A stretch of DNA of 64,000 bases from Biscogniauxia marginata. Taxonomy: Eukaryota; Ascomycota; Sordariomycetes; Xylariales; Xylariaceae. A program made the translations under genes and the position numbers. The stretch covers positions 186,001-250,000 of the forward strand of contig MU404109.1 in assembly GCA_022695795.1 (NCBI GenBank), read 5' to 3'. How positions within the stretch are numbered: the stretch's first letter is position 1; every line of letters begins with the position of its first letter. Shown here piece after piece: positions 11,974 to 24,621 of the stretch. The notes beneath the pieces are model-generated. The model was not told the origin of the DNA and made no database searches. It was given only the letters and a program-made list of their open reading frames with translations.

Positions 11974-14900
11974 TTTCACCAAGGAACCTAGATGAGATGA
12001 TATCGACTAGGCTAACGAGCGCTCTGCAGTGGGCCAGATTACTACCGCTACGATGTAAGTTGGCTCGAATAGTAATTCTGAATATGGCCCTGTGGAGTTT
12101 TTATGGGCTATTTTCGCTGTTGTCGAAGCAATATACCTACTAACATTCCGAATCCAGCACACCTGCACCGTCTACAATTTGCGACGGTACCACATCTGTT
12201 ACGACTTACCACAATCACGAGACCCTTTGCCACGGTAACGCAAACGAATACTGTCTATTCGACAAGTCACGTCACGGGCACGGTTATGATTGAGTATGTA
12301 TACTTTTATATCCGTACCTAACCCTTTCTATTGAGTACATATTTTTGGAACCATTGTTTCTACACCGTAAGCCCGGAAACACAACGAACATCTCCTTTGT
12401 GACACGAAACATGCATGTCACGGATGCTGCAGGTAGATCTCTCCTACGCAGATCCCGACGTTGGCAGCCGTTTGGTTCTCAACAATATGCATTCTGTTCA
12501 CGCAAATACCATGCATCATGATTAGTGCAACCCGACAGGCCAGATACGTGAATACGCGTCCTTAATCACTTACTGGGCTTTTCTAGGGAGACGAAGTAAA
12601 CTGTGTCAACGAACAGAGCGAGTGCAAAAGCCTGTTGGGGGAATGGGGGATGGATGGGAGCTGATCCGTAGTTATCGGGCCCCATCGCTAACGACTTCCT
12701 ATTCGGCCGAGTTTCGGGACAGAAAGGCGAGCCACCCAGGAATGTGGGTAAAGATTGGAGGCTTGGAAGGATGCATGATAGTCTATGACTGACTTGACGA
12801 AAATAATATCATTGTATACCACAGCCAGAAATTAGCCTTTCAATACAATTTCTCGAGCAAGGTTCCTAGAGATAGGCTTCTACATGGTGTGTACGGTACC
12901 TGCCAAGGAAAGCCCTGTGCCAATAACGCATGACCCAATAAGCCCTACGCCCGGTTTACCTTCGGGCTGATCGGATACGTATTTGTAACGACGTATGACC
13001 TTCGGGCCCGGAGGCGTCATTAACACCGGCCTTCTTATAACCCTTCAGGTGACGATTTCTGAGTTGGTCTGATAACACCTACATACACAAGTTAACTCAT
13101 CATTTGGTCAGGCAGCCTTCAAAGTGATTACGTCTTTGAATTGATTACCTGTAAGACCGGGGAAATCTGACATGCCAACCCGCAGGATGATACTGGTGGT
13201 CTGGGCTCTACGTGCAACGTATACTAGGGCTGTGAGACGCAGGCCGTTAGTGTCACGGCGCCACAACATGATGTGCCGAGAGATGCATATTAACATATGA
13301 CCACCATTGCGATGGAAGCTGACAGCGATACGCCACAATTACACCTTACCGGGGAGCAGATCTCAGCTCGCCACCCCTAACCATAACGGGAACCCCTGGA
13401 CGGCGTAAGCAGATGAGCGAACACGTCCAGACGGTAGCCAGCTCAGAAGCCTTGTGGGGTCCAGAAATACGAAGCTGTAGTCGCCTGATCTTTTACACGT
13501 GTGTACGCACTGGTAATGGAGGACGATTCGGCGGCTGATATGTCGTCTGGGTCTGTGAGCTATCTGCCATCCTGCGGAACGATTCGGAAGTTAGACCCGG
13601 ATTTCTTGAACATAGGTTAGGTATCAGACAACTATTCCGCTCGGTGTCTGAACCGGTTTAATGCCCGTAGATGTTGAGCCTCAGAGATCAATCACGGGAT
13701 AAGGGAAAATATCTTGGGAATATAAATGATTCAAACAATATAGAGAGCGCCATATCAGACTGCCATTATCCTAACGATCTATAGTCTGCAGTCATTTTAA
13801 TGATGAAAGGAGCACCATTAAAGGGTATGCGAATATATGAACCCCTATATTCTAGCCTTAATCAATTTTCACTATGATGATCGGCTTCTCTATACATTAA
13901 AAAGTTCTTTTTCTAATTTCCTTAAATAAATTACTTAAATTACTAGCCTCTATACTTGTCCAGCCTAATGCTGAAATAGGTGTTGAGGGAATAGCTGTCA
14001 TGTACAGGTACAAGGCATGTTCAGCCATTATGTATATAAGGGACAGGTCCTCCCATCTTTCCAATAGGCTCCACACTTAATTAAGGAACCTCATAATCCT
14101 GTATTTATTACACGGAAGCACCGCTAAGACCTGTTAATCATGAGTCTGATGTTTATTAAAGATCAATACGAGTGCAAGATAGAATAACGCCACCATGCAT
14201 TAAGAGAATAGCTGCCTCAAGCAAAGAATAATGTGTATATATACTCGAAAGATTCCTAGCTGAGGTCAAGAAGAAACTTAAACTCTTAAGTCCCTTAAGA
14301 CCAAAGAGACTTATTAGTTGAAATCGAATCTCAGTTCTAAGCCCACTAGCCCTTGTTACAGTATTTCAACACTGAAATTTTCGGCATGATTTTAAATGTA
14401 AATAAACAAGTACCTGACTAGGTTTTCCTCTTCAATCTATTTCCAATAACGCATCCGGGAACCTGGTATGCTGCCGATAGAAAGGGTTACGATTACCTTA
14501 AAAGAATCCCCGAACATGACCAGGTACATATAATTTATTTGATTTGTAATTGCTGTATATATTATAGTGGCGAAGTGCATCTAATCCTACGGAACTGTTC
14601 AATGGTAATCAGGCAGTTTTCTAACCTACTGAGTGCTCTGCCTTGAGAAGAGTGAATATATGAATCTAATAGTACCACTCTGACCTTTTCATCCCGGAAA
14701 CTTTACGCTCTACTATGTTTTAATCTGTCATTGCCTCCAGCTTTCTGCTGAATAGCATGCTTTACATAATCCTTACTAATCTGACTATTATGAAGCCATG
14801 CGTGGTAACATAGCTAATAACGTAGGCATTGTAAGAGACAACAGGACCAGTGTTGTAGACGAAATATTAGCTGAAATGGGTGAATAATTGCGTGTATTGA

Positions 14901-15053
14901 ATATGATGGTGGTCTGTATGCGACTGCTGAATGAGGTGGGTCTAGATATAGCTCTTCCGGAGAGGTATAACCCTATTACGGGCTGTAACACAATGGAAGG
15001 ATGAAAAGCGGCTACTTGCTATTCATATAGATAGTTAGGTAAATATTGATTCC
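11974..15053. other. Relic-rich region, no intact gene
   Basis: The first 350 bases contain Ser/Thr-rich coding traces that probably continue the upstream pseudogene. From about 12400 to 13650 base composition is balanced but frames are short. From about 13700 on the sequence becomes AT-rich. A stretch at 14800-14990 (+) reads VDEILAEMGE, a stop, then VLNMMVVCMRLLNEVG; it may be a gene relic I cannot name. Confidence 0.4.
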
Positions 15054-15113
<60 letters not shown>

Positions 15114-15125
15114 GGTGGTGGTGGT
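15054..15125 (+). repeat. (AGT)17(GGT)7 compound microsatellite
   Basis: Seventeen perfect AGT units (15054-15104) are followed directly by seven perfect GGT units (15105-15125). In one plus-strand frame this would code for a Ser run followed by a Gly run, continuing about 30 codons to a stop, but no gene around it is supported. Confidence 0.95.
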
Positions 15126-15795
15126 TATTTAACACCGGGTGAGGAAGCGCCTTGGGCCTCCTGTGGGGAAGGGTGTGCTGAGCTGGGAATATACTACGTC
15201 CGTAAATGTATTACCGAAGAGTTTCATGTCGCATCCTAATCGCATCGATATTTTGAGGGTGGTGGTGCTAAGTGTTATAAAGAGCGAGGTTACCAATAAA
15301 AAGCTTTCTAATTTTACGAGTCTATCAACTGAGCTTTGGTTAGATAATGATCTGTAATATCGAACTTATGATTAGGAACGAGGCGATTCTCTTTGGGAGT
15401 ACCTTCTTATCTCTTTGTTGAGTTAAGAACATAATGGAACCGTTGTGGTAGAGGGGGACCCATGGAAAATTCTGCATAAACCTTCTCCGGTCCAGCAGGA
15501 CTTACAAAGTCTTCTATCCGCGTTGACTAGCTACCGTTTGTCTGCTTCGTAGACTATAAACAATACCCATCATTATTTATTAACCATTCGTATCTAACCA
15601 GTGCATCTATCCTTTATAATCTTCCAATTTGAAACAAAGTGCCTAGATATAATGGAAATCTAAACCAAGACAACCGTTACTAAAACCTAATCTAGACCTA
15701 AAAAAAGCCAAGAAAAAGGAAAAAAAAAGCTTAATTTAAACCTTACTAGTGCAAATCATAAGGAGGTATACAGATCAAGTTAGTTTCTCGATCGT
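15126..15795. other. Left flank of retrotransposon island
   Basis: An open stretch at 15139-15357 (+, GTG start) has no recognised domain. The rest grows AT-rich toward the island. No gene called. Confidence 0.45.
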
Positions 15796-15800
15796 TTATC
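15796..15800. repeat. Target-site duplication, left copy (TTATC)
   Basis: TTATC directly precedes the first LTR base (TGTGACGAACC at 15801) and recurs directly after the last LTR base at 62477. Ty3/gypsy integrases make 5-base duplications, so this marks the founding insertion. Confidence 0.8.
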
Positions 15801-16078
15801 TGTGACGAACCTCTTTGTGTGTTCCTAGTTAACTAACTTCACAAGTGAATATGTACTGGGTTTTTCTTGATTTAAAAATAATAATAAGTCGAGATTAATT
15901 TAAGAGATTTATAAAGCCTTGTTCGTTAAAAAGATTTTAAGGTATTCTTATTATAATATTAAAAAGTAATTATAGTTTTAAATTAATAATTCCTAAATAA
16001 GAATAAATAACTAAATATATAAAAAAACTTTATTTTTTTTTATATTTTTTATTATTTAAGATTTTTTCACGAGATTTA
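15801..16078 (-). repeat. LTR of the founding element, truncated (3' LTR of minus element)
   Basis: Matches the first 278 or so bases of the LTR at 62114-62477, including the rare stretch ending CCACGAGAT/TCACGAGAT, and is broken where the plus-oriented LTR at 16079 begins. The remaining U3 end, with the GGTCACGTGACC palindrome seen at 62436, is missing here. Confidence 0.8.
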
Positions 16079-16543
16079 TGTTACGACCCAACCATGGGAA
16101 GGGGACATTTAACATGGGTATTAAGGGCACGGACCAGGGATACCCGCCTTGTGGGCATGAGTAGGGAATACGATCCTACGTCACGTAATGTGGATCCGAC
16201 TTAATAAATTGGATCCAAAAGAAGCCATACACAAAGAGATCCAAGTAAATAAGTCAGATCCAAAGGTATCCAACATACCAAACAAAGAGTATATATAAAA
16301 AAGAATTTATATAAAAAAATGGGATTTTTCATATATCTAATTATTCATTCTCTAGCTATCAATCTAAGACTATAATCACTCTTTAATACTATAGTGAAAA
16401 TACCTTAAAACCTTTCTAACGAATATAACATTATAAATCAATTAAACCAATCTTAACCCATTATTACCTTTAAATCAAGAAAACTTAGTACATACTCACT
16501 TATGAAGTCAACTAACTAGAAACACACAGGGAGGTTCGTCACA
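16079..16543 (+). repeat. LTR, 465 bp, 5' LTR of a plus-strand element
   Basis: Starts TGTTACGA and ends TCGTCACA, the imperfect inverted termini of this family. Its U3 is unique in the window (repeated GGATCC-type motifs, TATA-like run near 16289). The shared R/U5 begins near AGCTATCAA (16354-16362). Its 3' partner would be expected at 30873, but the U3 there is different. Confidence 0.85.
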
Positions 16544-16561
16544 TTTTGATAGCTCTTTAAT
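16544..16561 (+). other. Primer-binding site, self-priming type
   Basis: Immediately after the LTR end, TTGATAGCT (16546-16554) is the exact reverse complement of AGCTATCAA inside the LTR (16354-16362), where the R region is predicted to start. There is no TGG start as expected for a tRNA primer. The Tf1/sushi group of Ty3/gypsy elements primes with its own RNA 5' end; this fits. Confidence 0.6.
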
Positions 16562-17459
16562 CAATGCTTGATATTAGTTCAAGAGGAGGGACTTTCAATA
16601 GAACAATCCTAGAACAAGCATGCCCCCTAAAACTAAAAAGCAATAAAAAAAGAAATAAGTAAAAAAACAACAATTAATAAGCTTTTAAACGAAAGCTTTA
16701 GGTCTTTTTACGATACAATAAAAAGGTTTAAAGAAACCAATATAAGAGTCTATTATAGTTATAGCTAAAGAAGAGTTATAAGAGGACATATTAAAAGCTC
16801 AGCACGAAAAATCATTTAAAGAAAAAGAAAAGGAGGAGGAAAAAACACCTAAAAAAGAAAACAAACAGGTAAAACAACCCCTACCTCCTAGAGATAAATA
16901 ACCGAAACTACTTTTAAATGATAGTAACCCTAATAACTTAAACGACAAAAATAATATGACAACCCTTGACGTGAAGGGTTTTAAACTTATTATACTTAGC
17001 AAATATAATAGGTTAAGCGATTTAAAGGGATTTTTAATTTAGGCTAGAATCTATTTACGGTTTTATTATAAAACGATTACTATTAAGGAATAAAAGGTTC
17101 TTATGGTATCCCAGCTCCTCGCCGAAACCGTTTTAACCTGGTTTTAACCAGTGTTAAAGGATTATCTAGAAAACGGATTAAACGCCTAAGAAGACATAAA
17201 AAAAGTCTTTAAAAATTATAAGGAGTTTAAAAAACAACTTAGATCTATATTTAGCAATTTAATCTTTAAGTAATAAGCCGAAACTCGACTTTATAAACTA
17301 CGATAAGATAAAAAGGCTTTAAATTACGCTATTAAGTTCAAGAAACTTGTAAGCTAGTTATAATTACTTATTAAAAGCCTATATTACTTATTTTATTAAG
17401 GATTAAAGGACTATATAAAAAATAAGTTATATAAAATAAACCTATATAAAGAAAGGAAC
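16544..17459 (+). pseudogene. gag N-terminal part, interrupted by nested element
   Basis: The gag ATG survives at 16620 (MPPKTKK) but a stop follows at codon 9. The gag frame is traceable to AAAGGAAC at 17459, where the complete minus-strand element is inserted. It resumes at 25076 after the repeated AGAAC; uninterrupted copies near 47840 and 52390 show the same join. Confidence 0.8.
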
Positions 17460-17913
17460 TATAACGAACCTCCCTATATATTCCTAGTTAACTGACTTCA
17501 CAAGTAAGTACGTACCGGGTTTTCTTAATTTAAAAGTAATAGTGGGTTAAGATTAGTTCAAGTAATTCACGATATTATGTTTGTTAAAAAGGTTTTAAGG
17601 TACTCTTACTATAGTATTAAAAAGTAACTATAGTTTTAAATTAATAACTAAGAAATGAGAAACTAATTATACAAGGAAATTCTAATCTACTTATACTCGT
17701 TTTTCTTTACACATATTTCTATTGTTTAATATATTGAATACCGGTGGATATAAAATCTCTCTATATTTATCCCTATTAAATATAATATCTCACCATATCC
17801 ACGTCACGTGAGGTTACATCATAACCGGAACGGAACCAACTTATTCATTAATTCCTTGGTTCGTGTTACGACACCCTAGTATAGAATCCCTCCATTCTTA
17901 TGGTTTCGTAACA
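17460..17913 (-). repeat. 3' LTR of complete minus-strand element (454 bp)
   Basis: Starts TATAACGAACC (RIP form of TGTGACGAACC) and ends GGTTTCGTAACA. It differs from the 24622 copy by many substitutions that are almost all transitions, with no length change. Confidence 0.9.
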
Positions 17914-18004
17914 CTATTTTTCCCTTCCTAAAATCTTTGTCTTAAAGATTATTCTTAATAAGTTATTCTTTTTTTCCTTTATAATAATTATATTTAGTAA
18001 TTAT

Positions 18005-18634
18005 ATTACTAAGCGTCATCGTCTAAACCAGAAATTCGAACGCGAAAAACTTGCATATCGAATAAATAGGTTAGGTTTTAATTTTAAAATCATACCCTGT
18101 TCCCGTTACTTTAATTAGGCGCTTAAATGTGTCATAGCAAAAGGAGAGTCTCGAAAATGTAGTAAATATATTCATAAGAGTTATCCCTGCGATAAGACCA
18201 GTATTGTTCTAAATTCTTTTAATTAATTAAACGTTAAAAAGGAATAGTTATTTCGATAAGAATAATAAGCGGAAGAAACTTTTTTTCTCTATTAAGCCGA
18301 AATAACTCGTTTATAGTTAAAAATTAATCGTTCTTAAACCGAGGTTAATAAATCCATTAATTGTATATTATACCTACGTCGCCAGCGAGACTTTTTTAAA
18401 TAAAAAGGTCTCAAAATATTATAACGAGGTTTTTAAGATTTAAACGAGTTAGAAAAGTAGAAGCGTTTGGAGGAGGAATAAAAGCGTGTTATAATCGAAT
18501 AATAACGTCTCCTTAAAGAACAACAAAATACGGAGGAATTGCTGTGTCAACTTGTATCCGGGCAAGGCGTGCTTGCTTCGGAGGTCTTCCCCTCCTTCGA
18601 TTAGTCCCAACTAAGTCACGACCCAGGTCCTTAA
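18005..18634 (+). pseudogene. Antisense accessory ORF: Zn2Cys6-like motif plus charged helix, RIP-inactivated
   Basis: Antisense to gag-pol, between the chromodomain and the 3' LTR. One reading frame without frameshift runs about 205 codons. Near its N-terminus (18098-18192) it shows Cys-x2-(Tyr)-x6-Cys-x10-Cys-x2-(Tyr)-x6-Cys, where each Tyr codon is one G-to-A step from Cys. That is the spacing of the fungal Zn(II)2Cys6 cluster. A long Glu/Lys/Arg-rich, probably coiled-coil region follows, then a C-terminus ending near GVLASEVFPSFD. I count about 17 in-frame stops, all TAA or TAG and none TGA, as expected from CAA/CAG mutated by RIP. Related antisense frames occur in the other copies (30181-30804, 35190-35800, 41950-42440, 57860-58440, 60841-61315). 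A nucleic-acid-binding or regulatory role is inference; I know no established name for it. The start codon is not identified. Confidence 0.7.
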
Positions 18635-18639
18635 ATCCC

Positions 18640-21600
18640 TCTAGGCGATCTAGGTTCTAGCGGTAAAAGCTTTTAAGTTTATTCGTCAAATTCTTTAAAT
18701 GTTTAAGTGGTTCCCAAGTGTTTTCCTCGGGTGGGTAACCTTCCCATTTAACAAAATACTACAACTAACCTCCGATTCGTTTTAAATTCAGTATCTTTTT
18801 TATTTCGTATTTATTAGGGTTTTCTTTAAATTCTAGTTGGTTTTCTAGTATAACGTTATTTAGTGTTGGTTTTAAGAGCGAAACATGAAATACAGGATAT
18901 ATTCTAGATCTTTTTAGTAATACTAACTTATAATTAACTTTTAAAATAACCTTTTTAATCCTATATAGTCCCAATTTTTTGAATTCTAGTTTTTCGCTGG
19001 GTCGTTTTGTTTTAATTTAAGGTGTTTTTAATATTACGCCTTATCGTTAGCGGAGCAAGTAAATCATATCTCTTCTCTTAAGAATTAGTCTTTTAATTCT
19101 TTTTTTATTATAATACTTTGTTATTTTATCTTAAATAAACTATAATTCTTTTTATAGCCGTTATTATATTACCTAAATTTTTTCGGATAGTATTTCTACT
19201 TTTAAGGCCTTTATTTCGACTTTTGGTGCTTTTATAAGTTTGATTAATTATTTTTGGATTTCCGCTTTTTACCCGTATATTACCTTGTATAGTAACATCT
19301 TTATATCCTCGTTAATCGAAGTGTTGTATATTATTTAGGTTACTAATAATAATTCTACTTAGTTATTTATTTCCTAGTTAATATAACTTCGTAAATACTG
19401 TTTCATTATTTAGTTTAATCTCTTTATTTGTTTATTTATTTAGGGGTAATACGCTGTAAATAACTTTTATTTAATTCTTATTCGTTTTATTAAATTAATC
19501 CAAAATTTTAATATAAATAACTTGTCTCTATTTAAAACAACGCGTTTTAATAACCCATATTTGCTAACGTATTCTCTTAAGAAGCTGAAAACTAATTGTT
19601 TTACTATGCTTAATTCGTTGAATAATAAGAAGTAGGCATATTTCGTGAGTTTATCGACGATTACCTATATATTGTTATAAGGTACTTTTATGGTAAGATC
19701 TTTTAACTTTAAAAGTTTCACTACGAAGTCCCATGTAATTATATTCTATGCTTTATTAAGTATTTAGGTTAGTTATAATAATTTATATAGTTTATATTGT
19801 AATGCTTTAGCCTTATTATAGATATTATAATTCTTTATAATTCTTTTAACTATTTATCGTATTTCTAGAAAGTTAAATTTTTCTTGAAGTCGTTTTACCG
19901 TTTTAAAAATCCCTTGATGGTCATGTAAAGGATATTTATGAAATTCTTTAATAAATTTGTCTTGTACTTATTTTAATATATATACTTTTTCCTTGTATAA
20001 AAGAAATTCGTCGCTAGATCCTTGTTAAGACTATAATTATTTTTCTTTTTAATTGTAATTTTCTTTAAAACGTTATTTCTAGTTTTTTATATTGATTCGC
20101 ATATAAACTAATATAACTAATCCGTTATTTTGTTGTTTAAACATTTAGACATTTCTTTTATTGATTTTTAATTCATAATTTCCCTTTTTACTAAAAAGAT
20201 CTATTTAGATGTTTTCCTTTTCCTTAATGTACTGGATTCTGAAATTAAATCTAGACAAAAAAATCATTTAACGCTCGTGTCTTTAGTTAAGCGTTTGTAT
20301 TATCATGAATTATGTAAGGTTTTTGTGGTTTAAATAAATATTAATAGGTTCCTTAGTTCTGTTGAGTTATGATTTTTATTCCTTTAATGTTTTAATAACT
20401 ACTAATAATTCCTTATTATAAATTTAATAGTTTAATTTAGTATTATATAGTGCTTTAAATAGGTACGTAATTAGATACTATTTTTTATTGTTTTTTAGCT
20501 GCTTTAAAACTGCTTTAATGGCGAAATCTAAGGCGTTTGTCCTTAGTCGTTTCTTTTTATTTTCGTTTAAAAGTTTATATATAACCTCGCTAGTTACAAC
20601 TTCTTTTAGTTGCTAGAAAGCCTGTTTAACTTTTTTAATAAAATAGAAAACCTTTTTTGTTTTTGCTAGGGTAATTAATTCCGTTAATAATTTAGCGATA
20701 CGCCCGAAATCCTTAATGAGTTATTTGATATAATTAATAAAACCAAGAAATACGCGTACGTTTATAACATTTTTAGGTTTTGGTTAATCCTTGATTATTA
20801 TTTTTTTTCTTTTTTAAATACAAATTTTTCCTAAACTTATTATAAACCTTAAATAATTTAGTTTCTTGATATGTTATTCGTTTTTGGTTGGATGAATAAG
20901 TAGGTTTGCTTTTTCCAGGGTTTTTAATACTTGTTTTATATGTTTTTTATGTTTCTTCTCGTTTTTTGAGTAAATCAGTATATCGTTTAAATAGACGAAT
21001 ATAAATTTGTTTAGAAACTTGCGAAAAACTATTATGATTATATATTAAAATGTAGCGGGCGCGTTAATAAGTTTAAATGGCATAACCTTGTACTTATAAT
21101 ATCTATGTATCGTTTAGAAAGCTATATATTATTTATGTCCCTTAATTATTTTAATTATATAATATTTATTACGAAGGTTTAGTATTATAAAGATTTAGGC
21201 TTTATTAATTTGTCTTTTTATGAGTTTTATTAATAGTAACGAATACCCGTTTTTCTTGGTTATTTTATTGAGATGTTGGTAGTCGATTACTCGTCTTTAT
21301 ACTAGGTTTCCTTCTTTATTGACATGTTGTTTCTCGTTTTTATCGACTTTGGGTACTATAATTGCTAGGTATCCTAATAAGGATTTAGATTCTCGAATAT
21401 ATCCTTTATCGAGATCCTCTTAAATTCCCTTTTATAATGCTCTTTATTTTTCCTGATTTATAAGATATACTAGAAATAATTTTAGCTGTTTTCCTTTTTT
21501 GAAGTGGATTTAGTGATTTTATTAATTATGTTTTAGTAATTCTTTTTTTGTTTTATTTTTAAATAATTTATAAAAACGGAGGTACTTACGTGGTACTCTT

Positions 21601-24544
21601 TTTATTAAATCTTTAGGTTTAGTTACTTAAATTATATAAGCGATATATTTTGTTTTTATATCCGTTTTTCTAGAGTTATTTGCGGTATTTATTTTGTAAT
21701 TTATAATGGTTAACTCCTCTTGTTTTTAATTTTAATAAAGCGTATTTACCTTGAAATTTATTTGTGAATTGCTTTTTTTAAGCTAATTCATTCTTAAGAT
21801 TATATCGTGATTTAATATGTATATAATGTTAAGGATGATTTATTTAAAATGTCCTTAAATAGTTACTGAGAAAGGAATTATTTCTCTTAGTACTTTACTA
21901 TTTTTGTAACTAAACATGTTTCCTTTAAAGTTTTATAGTTTATACGGATTTTGTTTATATACCTATGGTATTTTGTTTTCTTGGGTTACCTTTATTGAGA
22001 TATAGCTTTTATTTACTCTTAAATTTATTAAGGCTTTATACTCCCTTTTATTATACTTAACTCTAGTTATAATAATGTTATTAAGTCTTAATTGGACTTT
22101 ATATAAAGACTTATTGTTTATGGCTTTTCGCTGCCTTATTAGCGAGAGCTTTTGCCGTTTTTTGGTTTTCCACGTCCCTTCCCTTTTGGTTTTTTTTTAG
22201 TTGTTATAGCCCGAATGTCTTTCTATTCTTAGGCTTTTATAAGAGCGTGTTTCTAGTAATTATTGCTTAAATAGTTTCTTTAATTACCCTTTATATAATA
22301 GGGGGTAAAAGGTTTATCTTTTATATAAAACCTTATATATTAAAACTTTAATTCTTTTTCGAGAGCTTTTTATAGCTTAAGTCCGTTTTATCGACTCGGA
22401 ATTTCTTAAAGTTTTAAATTATCCTTAAATAAAAGGAGTAATTCTTAAGTTTACTTACTAGGGGTATCTCGATATCTCCCCTTAAATTTATATTGATTTC
22501 TAGGAGCTTCCCTTTTTTCTTGAGGTATGCTTTGGTGATTTATTTATAGCCTCGTTTAGTTATACGTGTTTTTACTTACTACTTTATCAAGTGTTTTCCT
22601 ATAAAGCCGAATAGATTAATGTTATATTTAATTCGTTCTTTAAGTTATTATAAAAGATATAATCTTTTTTATAATTCCTATAATTCTTCTTTAATCTCGT
22701 TTTTTTCGAAATCTATTCCAAGTAAATCGTATACGTCGCATAGTACCGAGATGTAATATATACAACCTTTAATTATTGTTTTATAGCTTTTTTCGGAGCT
22801 TAAATAAAGATAACATGCTTTAAAGTAATATAACTATCGTGGAGTATTATCGCAAATACATTTATTTTCTTTTATGTTATTACTCTCTAGTTTTTAAGGA
22901 TAATAACCGGCTTTATTCTTAAAACTTTTATGTACTTAACAAATGTCGTTAATATAAAAGCTCCAATGTAACGATATATATTCTTTTAAGCTCTAATAAA
23001 CATTATAACTATTATTTATATAAAGCCTTTAATTTAAGCTATTATACTGGCTTTTTCCTTAGTAGGTTTCGCATTTATCATTTTTATAGTGGCTTTAATA
23101 TAGATCACCATGGTTTAATTTAATTCCTAAGTCGTATCCTAATTTGTAATTATTATACACGTATAATAATTCGCCTTCGTTATATCTTTATCTAGCTTAT
23201 TTTAATGTGAAATGTTTTAAATATAAATAGTTATCTTCTAAGCAGTTTTTGCGGTTAACTTAATAAAATCCATAAATTCTTTTTATAAAAACCTCTTTAA
23301 TCTTTTCTACCTTAATAATACTAATAATAAATATTTGGTTTATTTCTTTATTATTTTCAAATTAAACCCTTACTTCGACGACTCTTTTCTCAAGTTAAGA
23401 AATCCCTTTTATTTTTAGTTCTTATTTCTAAGACTTCGACACTCGTTTTTATAATGTCTTTTCTTTTTACAATTAAAACACTCAATAATTAATTTATCTC
23501 GTTTCTTTCGTTCTTTTTAAATAACGTTAATTTCAATAAGATTTAACTTTATTCCCATGCCTTTTCTAGTTCCGGCACCGCTTTTATGATTTCCTCCTTT
23601 CAACTAGTCACCATTCCTTTGTTATACCGTCTTTTTCTTTTCAAGGTACCGTTCGAAGTTTTCGTTATTAATAACAATTACCATTATAACGTAATTATTA
23701 AACTTTCCTAGGTTTCTTTCTTTATACAAATTTGTTTTATATAACTCATCCTTTATATGGTCCTTTAACCTTTAATAAAATAAGTAATATAGGTTTTTAA
23801 TAAGTAATTATAACTAACTTGCGAGTTTCTTGAACTTAATAACGTAATTTAAAGCCTTCTTATTTTATCGTAGTTTATAAAGTCGAGCTTTAACTTGTTA
23901 CTTAAAGATTAAATTGCCGAACATAGACTTAAGTTGTTTTTCAAATTCCTTATAATTTTTGAAGACTTTCTTCGTATCTTCTTAAGCGTTTGATCTATTT
24001 TCTAGATGGTCTTTTAACACTGGTTAAAACCAGGTCAAAGCGGTTTTAGTTAAGAGCTAAAATACCGTAAAAATCTTTTATTTTTAATGATAATCGTTTT
24101 ATAATAAAACCGTAAATAGGTTCTAACTTGAATTAAAAATCTTTTTAAATCGTTTAACTCATTATATTTATTAGGTATAATTAGTTTAAAACCCTTTATA
24201 TCGAGGGTTATCATGTTATCTTTATTATTTAAGTTATTAGAGTCGCTATCGTTTAAGAGTGGTTATTTATCTTTAAGAGGTAGGGTTTATTTTACTTATT
24301 TATCTTTTTCTTTAAGTATTTCTTCTTTCTCCTTTTTTTCTTCCTCCGATGCTTCTTTTTACTAATTTTCCGAGATGTCCTCCTATAACTCTTCTTTAAC
24401 TATAACTATAATAAATTTTTATATTGATTCTTTTAAACCTTTTTATTATACCGTAAAAAGACCTAAAGCTTTCGTTTAAGAGTTTATTAACTATTATTTT
24501 TTTATTTATTTCTTTTTTTATTACCCTCTAGTCTTAAGGGGCAT
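18640..24544 (-). pseudogene. gag-pol of the complete minus-strand element, RIP-inactivated
   Basis: Order on the minus strand: gag (ATG at 24544), a CCHC zinc knuckle near 23470, aspartic protease, reverse transcriptase (catalytic box read Tyr-Leu-Asn-Asp, near 20990), RNase H, integrase and a chromodomain. The last integrase/chromodomain part stays open at 18974-18765 and reads RIYPVFHVSLLKP then KYEIKKIL, the typical link between GPY/F-type integrase tail and chromodomain. Stops of the TAA/TAG type are scattered throughout, so nothing can be expressed. Confidence 0.85.
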
Positions 24545-24621
24545 ACTTGTCCTAAAACTATTTCGATTAAAAGTCCCTCCTTTTAAACTAATATCAAGCA
24601 TTAATTAAAGAGCTATCAAAA

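Noticed and set aside
16799..17002. Minus-strand frame over gag, with a relative at 39467-39670 (+)
   Set aside because: Both are reverse shadows of the same gag coding sequence, kept open because RIP makes few stops on that strand; no independent motif.
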